From Acanthaster planci (taxonomy: Eukaryota; Echinodermata; Asteroidea; Valvatida; Acanthasteridae), in the NCBI RefSeq assembly GCF_001949145.1, contig NW_019091358.1, forward strand, positions 3,242,904-3,306,903: a stretch of DNA of 64,000 bases, read 5' to 3'. This document shows, one piece after another, positions 49,001 through 55,000 of the stretch (its first letter is position 1; each line of letters begins with the position of its first letter). The notes beneath the pieces are model-generated. The model did not search any database, was not told the DNA's origin, and worked only from the letters and a program-made list of their open reading frames with translations. The position numbers and the translations under genes were made by a program.

Positions 49001-52000
49001 CTGAACATCACGCAAAACATCACGAAAACAGCGAATCATAGTATCACAAAAGAGGTTGCACTTCAGTTAGACAAGAGAGGGCGCTATTCAACATGGCAAC
49101 GAAACATTCAGCAGTTGATTTCGCTATACCGAACGACCGCTGTACCGAACATTTAGCGTGGACCCTGTCGTGGTTGTTATAGTGGCGTTCCACTGTACGT
49201 ATTTACTGACCATGCCCGAGAATGGAAGACCTGGCTTGAAGGTGGAGGGAACAGAGAACTTGAGCTCAAATGGCCTCTGGCTGATCACAATATCATCCAC
49301 AGTCTTCTCAATCACAGTGCCTTTGGATGAGAAAGAAAACGTCAAACTTCCTTACGGAAACAGCAACTGCCCGAAAATATCTTACTTGAGGGGGCAGTTT
49401 GTTTACTTCTGAGAGAGAAATGTTGGTGATGACTAGCCTGCTCATGATCTCAAATAGTGAAGGACACACTGTGTCCATACTGGTTTGCATTTGTAAATGG
49501 TGGAGAGTACTCACAGGTAACTTTCAACAGCATGTGCACAAAATAGATGATTTTGATAAGAGGTTTGCAACAGACAGGGGCAATGGGACCAAAGTGTTCT
49601 AACAAAGAAGTATGAAATATCAGTTGAAATCCTGAAGTAGCTAATAAGAGTGAGAAACTTCAACCTTCTCAATGTCCGATGTTCCTATCACTTCAAAAGA
49701 GTTTGGAACTGTGATTTGGAGTTGTCAACTTTCCCTTTACTAAGGTCACAACCCGGAATGAGCGAGAGGACAGTCAACAAAGAAAGCTTATCCCTTTTAA
49801 TCTATCATTTGTGCCCATTTTCTTTTATGATGAACACCAATCCAGAGCAGCACCAAGGGCAATGTTAGTGATCTCTTTATTACGTGTTGCAGCCTCTTCA
49901 AACTCGGCTCTGATGGTCAGTTTGGTGTAGTGGGGGTTGATATAACCAACTTGTTTCCACTGAAGCTCGGACAAGTCGACTTCAAAGACATGGCAGCCAT
50001 AAATGTTAGTGTTCTGAATGACAAAGGGGAAAAGGGATCCATTCTCTTTAGAAGCAGGTACATACATTGATCTGAGTAAAGCTTTGAAACAATTTCCAGA
50101 CCAACTGAATAGGCTAAAGAAGATTTTGTTTAGTCCGAAATAATTTAGAGGCCGACATGATTGGTTACTTCTCTCTTACCCTAGCAAATTGGTCCATTGC
50201 TACATTTTTATTGGATGATACAGAGATGTGAAGTTTGATTGAGCCACTAACGGGCTGGCCGTGGGTGTATCTGTCAAGAAAAAGGGGGAGGGAATTTATG
50301 AAGTAAAGAATTTAAAAAAAAAAACAAACACAAACAACCCCCCCCAAAAGAAACTGCCTTTGTTTAATGCAAGACTTCTGATCCAAGATGCAAAAGGGTC
50401 ACAACCACTGTTCTAAATGGTCTTCAAACAGTTTGCTGTTTTTTTACGAACTTTTCCAAATTATCCAGTAACTATAATTTACTCAGAAAAACAGGATGGA
50501 ATGTTGAAAGATGACACGGCTGCATTCTTTCTTACATTACTAATATGAGAATAATTCAAATAGTGCAAACGTAGATTTTACAATTATAAGTTGCAAAGAT
50601 GCAATTCTGCACATGTGCAGCAAAGGAAAGCGGGGAAAAAAAACAATCAAATCAATCGTAAGAAAATATGCTGGCAAACAAGATTTTGTATTTGGTTGGC
50701 CTTACTTGCCGCAAACGGTGATTTCTTCCTCGCCACCAGGGACTACCACATAATCCGGCCCTTTGATCATGACTTCAAACTTGGGTAGCACTGCCGCACA
50801 GAAACAGAGGAGAGAGACAAACACAAGATTAACAAAAAATTAAAAGTTTCACAGAAAAAATTATGCTTTGTGGCAAATATACACATCATCAGACTACTTC
50901 AACCCATTGGGTAACTGGAATGAACTACCGGTATTTTTGCCAACTCAGACGGCACACAATGAAGATCCAAACGGACAGTTTTCGATGCAATTGTGCAGTG
51001 AACTGTTGAAATCCATGGCAAGTTTTCACATCATACTCGAGATGTGGCTATTTTGTCTCCTGAACGCTAAAATTCTCAGATGACTAAATGAAGCAGGCTC
51101 AACCATACACCAGGACCTGGGTCCAAATGGCCAACTAGACTGTCAAAATTATTGTTCAGGACACTGTGCTCAAATTTGCCCCCAAATGGGGTGGTACCAC
51201 GCATGCTTCCTTTCACTTGAGACACGCGTGCATTTAGCAAGTTGCAGCACTCTATATTGGTCAAAGAGGTATTCCACAAATTATGCAAACCACCCGTGTG
51301 TTGAGCGTGATGCTGCTGCAGTCATCACGGCTTCTGAAGGGTGCGACTGTGTATGACGGCCATTGTAAAAGTCTGGTCCCCAGATTCAGACGAGCCAACA
51401 AACAGATTTTCTCCGATGGAATATTACCGGGACGTCATGAAAATACGCGTAGGAATTTACTGTCCATACCATATTCGCCGACCTTGAAGGTCTGCGTGAA
51501 TTCTCGGTCGTGATGGCGGACCTTGATCCTCCAGTCTCCCATGGGTGGGTCCGTGGACATGGGCATGGACAGGTCAATCAGGCCATCATTGGTCTTGACA
51601 GCCAGCCACTGGGCCATGTGGATGCCAGAGGGGGACTCGATCCAGATTTTGGAGACCTTCAGGGAGAGCAGCAATTGAAAGCACTTCAGGTAAAATCTAT
51701 TTCAATTGATTTATAACACAACAGTGAAATTGCAGTTAGATTAAATAAGGTCGTCTTCTTAACACGGGCAGATTTATACACTGATTCTTGCCCACATCTC
51801 TTGATTCAACCAATCTGGGCTTTAAATCTGGGTAGAACTTTCAATTCAAGTCTCAGTCTGACTCGGTTTATTTGTTTGAAATTTTTCTCTCATTTCCACA
51901 ACTTTACGTTTCTCCACCGTCTTCCACATACAGACACCACACTCACACTCCCGTGCATCTGGCAAGTAACAGCTTCCTATTGGTCTAGGAGTCATGTGAT

Positions 52001-55000
52001 GTGCACGCGCCACCTACCCACAAGCACCGTGCTGCCACAGTAGCTGTTTCTAACTCGTGGTGAATTGCCCTCGGACTCGTGAGTTCTCCATGCCACGGTC
52101 ACTTCTGACAAATGCTCATGGGTTTCACAAGGCTGTCACTACGATATTTTTCACAGAATGCCAAAGCGCAAGCCCAGGTGATCACATACTTAAAGAATGC
52201 AACTCAGGGAAAAAATGTGTATTTTTCTTTTGAATAATAACAGCACTGGGACAGATTCAAATTATTTTTAAAAAGGCACAATGGCAGATTGAAAACATTG
52301 AAGAAACACTTTTAGAATACTGTGATAGATTGTAATAGATTGTAATAGCGCTTGATCATATCACATGGTACATGGACTTAAGACCTGATTATACGACGGG
52401 ACTTACCTCACTCATGTCAGGCCTCAGGTCCGACAGCAATGTTAGGACTCTGAATTGCACTGAAACAAACAAGGGGGTAAAAAAAGAGTAGTACCGAAAA
52501 AACCTACGTTAAAGGGATTCAAACCTAAAACTAACAACAAGAGCTCCGTCCAAGTTTTGTGATAACATCTACATGCACGTCTAGGTCTTTGCCCGTTGAA
52601 AATATATGCCGTACCATGCTGGCCTGGTTTATAGATGGGCTTGTCCGTCTCAATGAAGGTCTCCGAGTTGCAGGCGTCCAGGTAGACCTTGATACTGTCC
52701 ACGATTTCAAACTCCTCACACTGCATCAAGGTCCTCTTGGCGTACATGACCAGGGTGACGGTCATCCTGGGCTTGTCAATGGGAGGCAGCTATTGGAAGG
52801 AAGAAAGGGGCCACGTTACAGCAAGCGTCGGCAGGAATGGCTACTGCACAATGGCAGATATCATTTCTAAAAATTCACATCTGTTCAATAAGGTACGAAA
52901 CAAACCATATAGGTAAAACTGAATAGAAGCTAATATACTGTCAAGATGAACAAAGGCATTGACAGGAGTAGCATGTGAACCTGGGACCTCCAGAACACCA
53001 CACTGACATCCTACCAACTGAGCTACCAAAACCATGGTCCTTCCCATGGGTCAATGTCTTTGTTAAGGGGGCACAAATAAGAAGCCATAAAACCCCAAAA
53101 CCATACAGCTATAGACCCCACCTCAAATACACGATATAATGTGGGAAGTCAATTTCTTTGTTCATCTTTACTACACATTATGAGCACAAATCAGCAGTTT
53201 ATGGCTCAAGGCACTCTGCTTGTGTTTCTGGAAGTGCAGACAGCCACCATGAAGACCACGTGTTTTAGAATCAAAAGCTTTCTGCATGTTTTAAAACAAA
53301 GTGCACGAGAGAAATCATCTATGTATATGAAAGTGAGTCATCCTGGCCTGTAAGTATCATTCAACTATTTCACTGACTGATGTATTTATAACTTGGTTAT
53401 CTTTTTTAATGTGATTGATAGAAAACCATTCTGTGAAAATACAGGCTATCTGTCAGAAAGGCGCGCAGAGAATGGCTAAAACTGTTAATGGGTAATTCCA
53501 GAAATTACGGATCCAAAAGTGTGACATTTTCGTGTCCCTGTTACATCTGACCTTTGTTATTTGACACGAAAATATTACGGGAATTGATTTCAAACTGTTA
53601 CTATTTGTTTGGCAGTTAATTTGCATTAATTCATAACTCTTAGAAATTATAAAATGTGTTCTGAACTTACAAAATCACGTCAGATGTGACAGGGACACAC
53701 CCCTAATTTCTGGAATTATCCTAATCCAAATTTGAAGTTTTAAACTTTTTAACTGAAACTTTCTTTCTGAAAAATATCCTCAAGAAGGCTGCTTCTTTAT
53801 TATTTGAAAATTAACAAACAAAAACTACTTCTAGATAAATCAAACCCATGATCAAACAAAAGGTGCTTACACAATCTAAGAAATGATTGAAAACAGGAGG
53901 TGCTATGTTTATCAATTTTGATGATATGCTTTCAATCTCGAACTCCTTTTTTTATCAACTAATGGCTGAAGATCAAGAATGTGCCATGCAGGTTTACCAC
54001 TGAGTGGTGCATTTCCCACATTGTAGTACACTTCCTAACACCAAAATACCAAGAGAGCCGAGGTCAAGACTACAAACAACACTGAACAGTTTCACAGCTG
54101 TGGGGAAAACTTACGTCAATCTCCACACATCCGCAGGGTGTTGTGATGACTTTGAGCGGAGTGACGACCAGGGACACCTCGTCATTCTCCATGACCGCAA
54201 ACTGCACGTCCACGGGCTGCGAGAAGTTGACAAAGGTGATGAAAACCCTCTCCTGGCTGTTGGCACACAAGATCTTGGGCGCCATGGCCAGATACCCCGC
54301 ACCAAAGGCACTGATGAGACAAAAAAATGGGGGGGGGATTTAAACGATGGGTTAGGGTGTGCGTGTGATGTTACCACGCATGTCATTAAAGTGCTTATTT
54401 TCTCCGGTTACTATGTATGCAAAGCATACATGTATATGGTATCAACAGCTCAGAACTAACACTTAATATGCATGTGAAAAAGACCAGGTAAAAATGTTAT
54501 TTAGCAATAAAAAGCACGACCAAGCCTACTGGAATCTATATCACTGGAGGATATAGAGATATTAAACAAATGATAGAATGAAATTCTTAGGATTATATAG
54601 GCCCCTAGATGACCACTTAAATTGGAATACACATGTCAGTCATATTTCTACAGTTATTTCAAGAACCTGGATTATCTCAAAGTTAAAATTGATCTCTTTC
54701 ATCAATGTTATACAATACCTTATATAACCGTATATTACCTGAACATATGGGATTCTTACATGGCGTAATAGTAGTAGTGGTCATCTTAATCAAATCTTCA
54801 AATTACAGAAAAAAAGTTCCAATTATCATGAATTCTCTCTTTTACAGTTCTAAGGTTTCAAAAGTTCATGATATTTGTTACCTTCACCTGGGCTAGTGCG
54901 CTGGCTCAATACGAAATTGGCTTAAATCAATTTTTTCATTGTTCACAACAAATTATTTTACACTAAACGTCATGAATTTCACAGGTATCATGCACGGACT

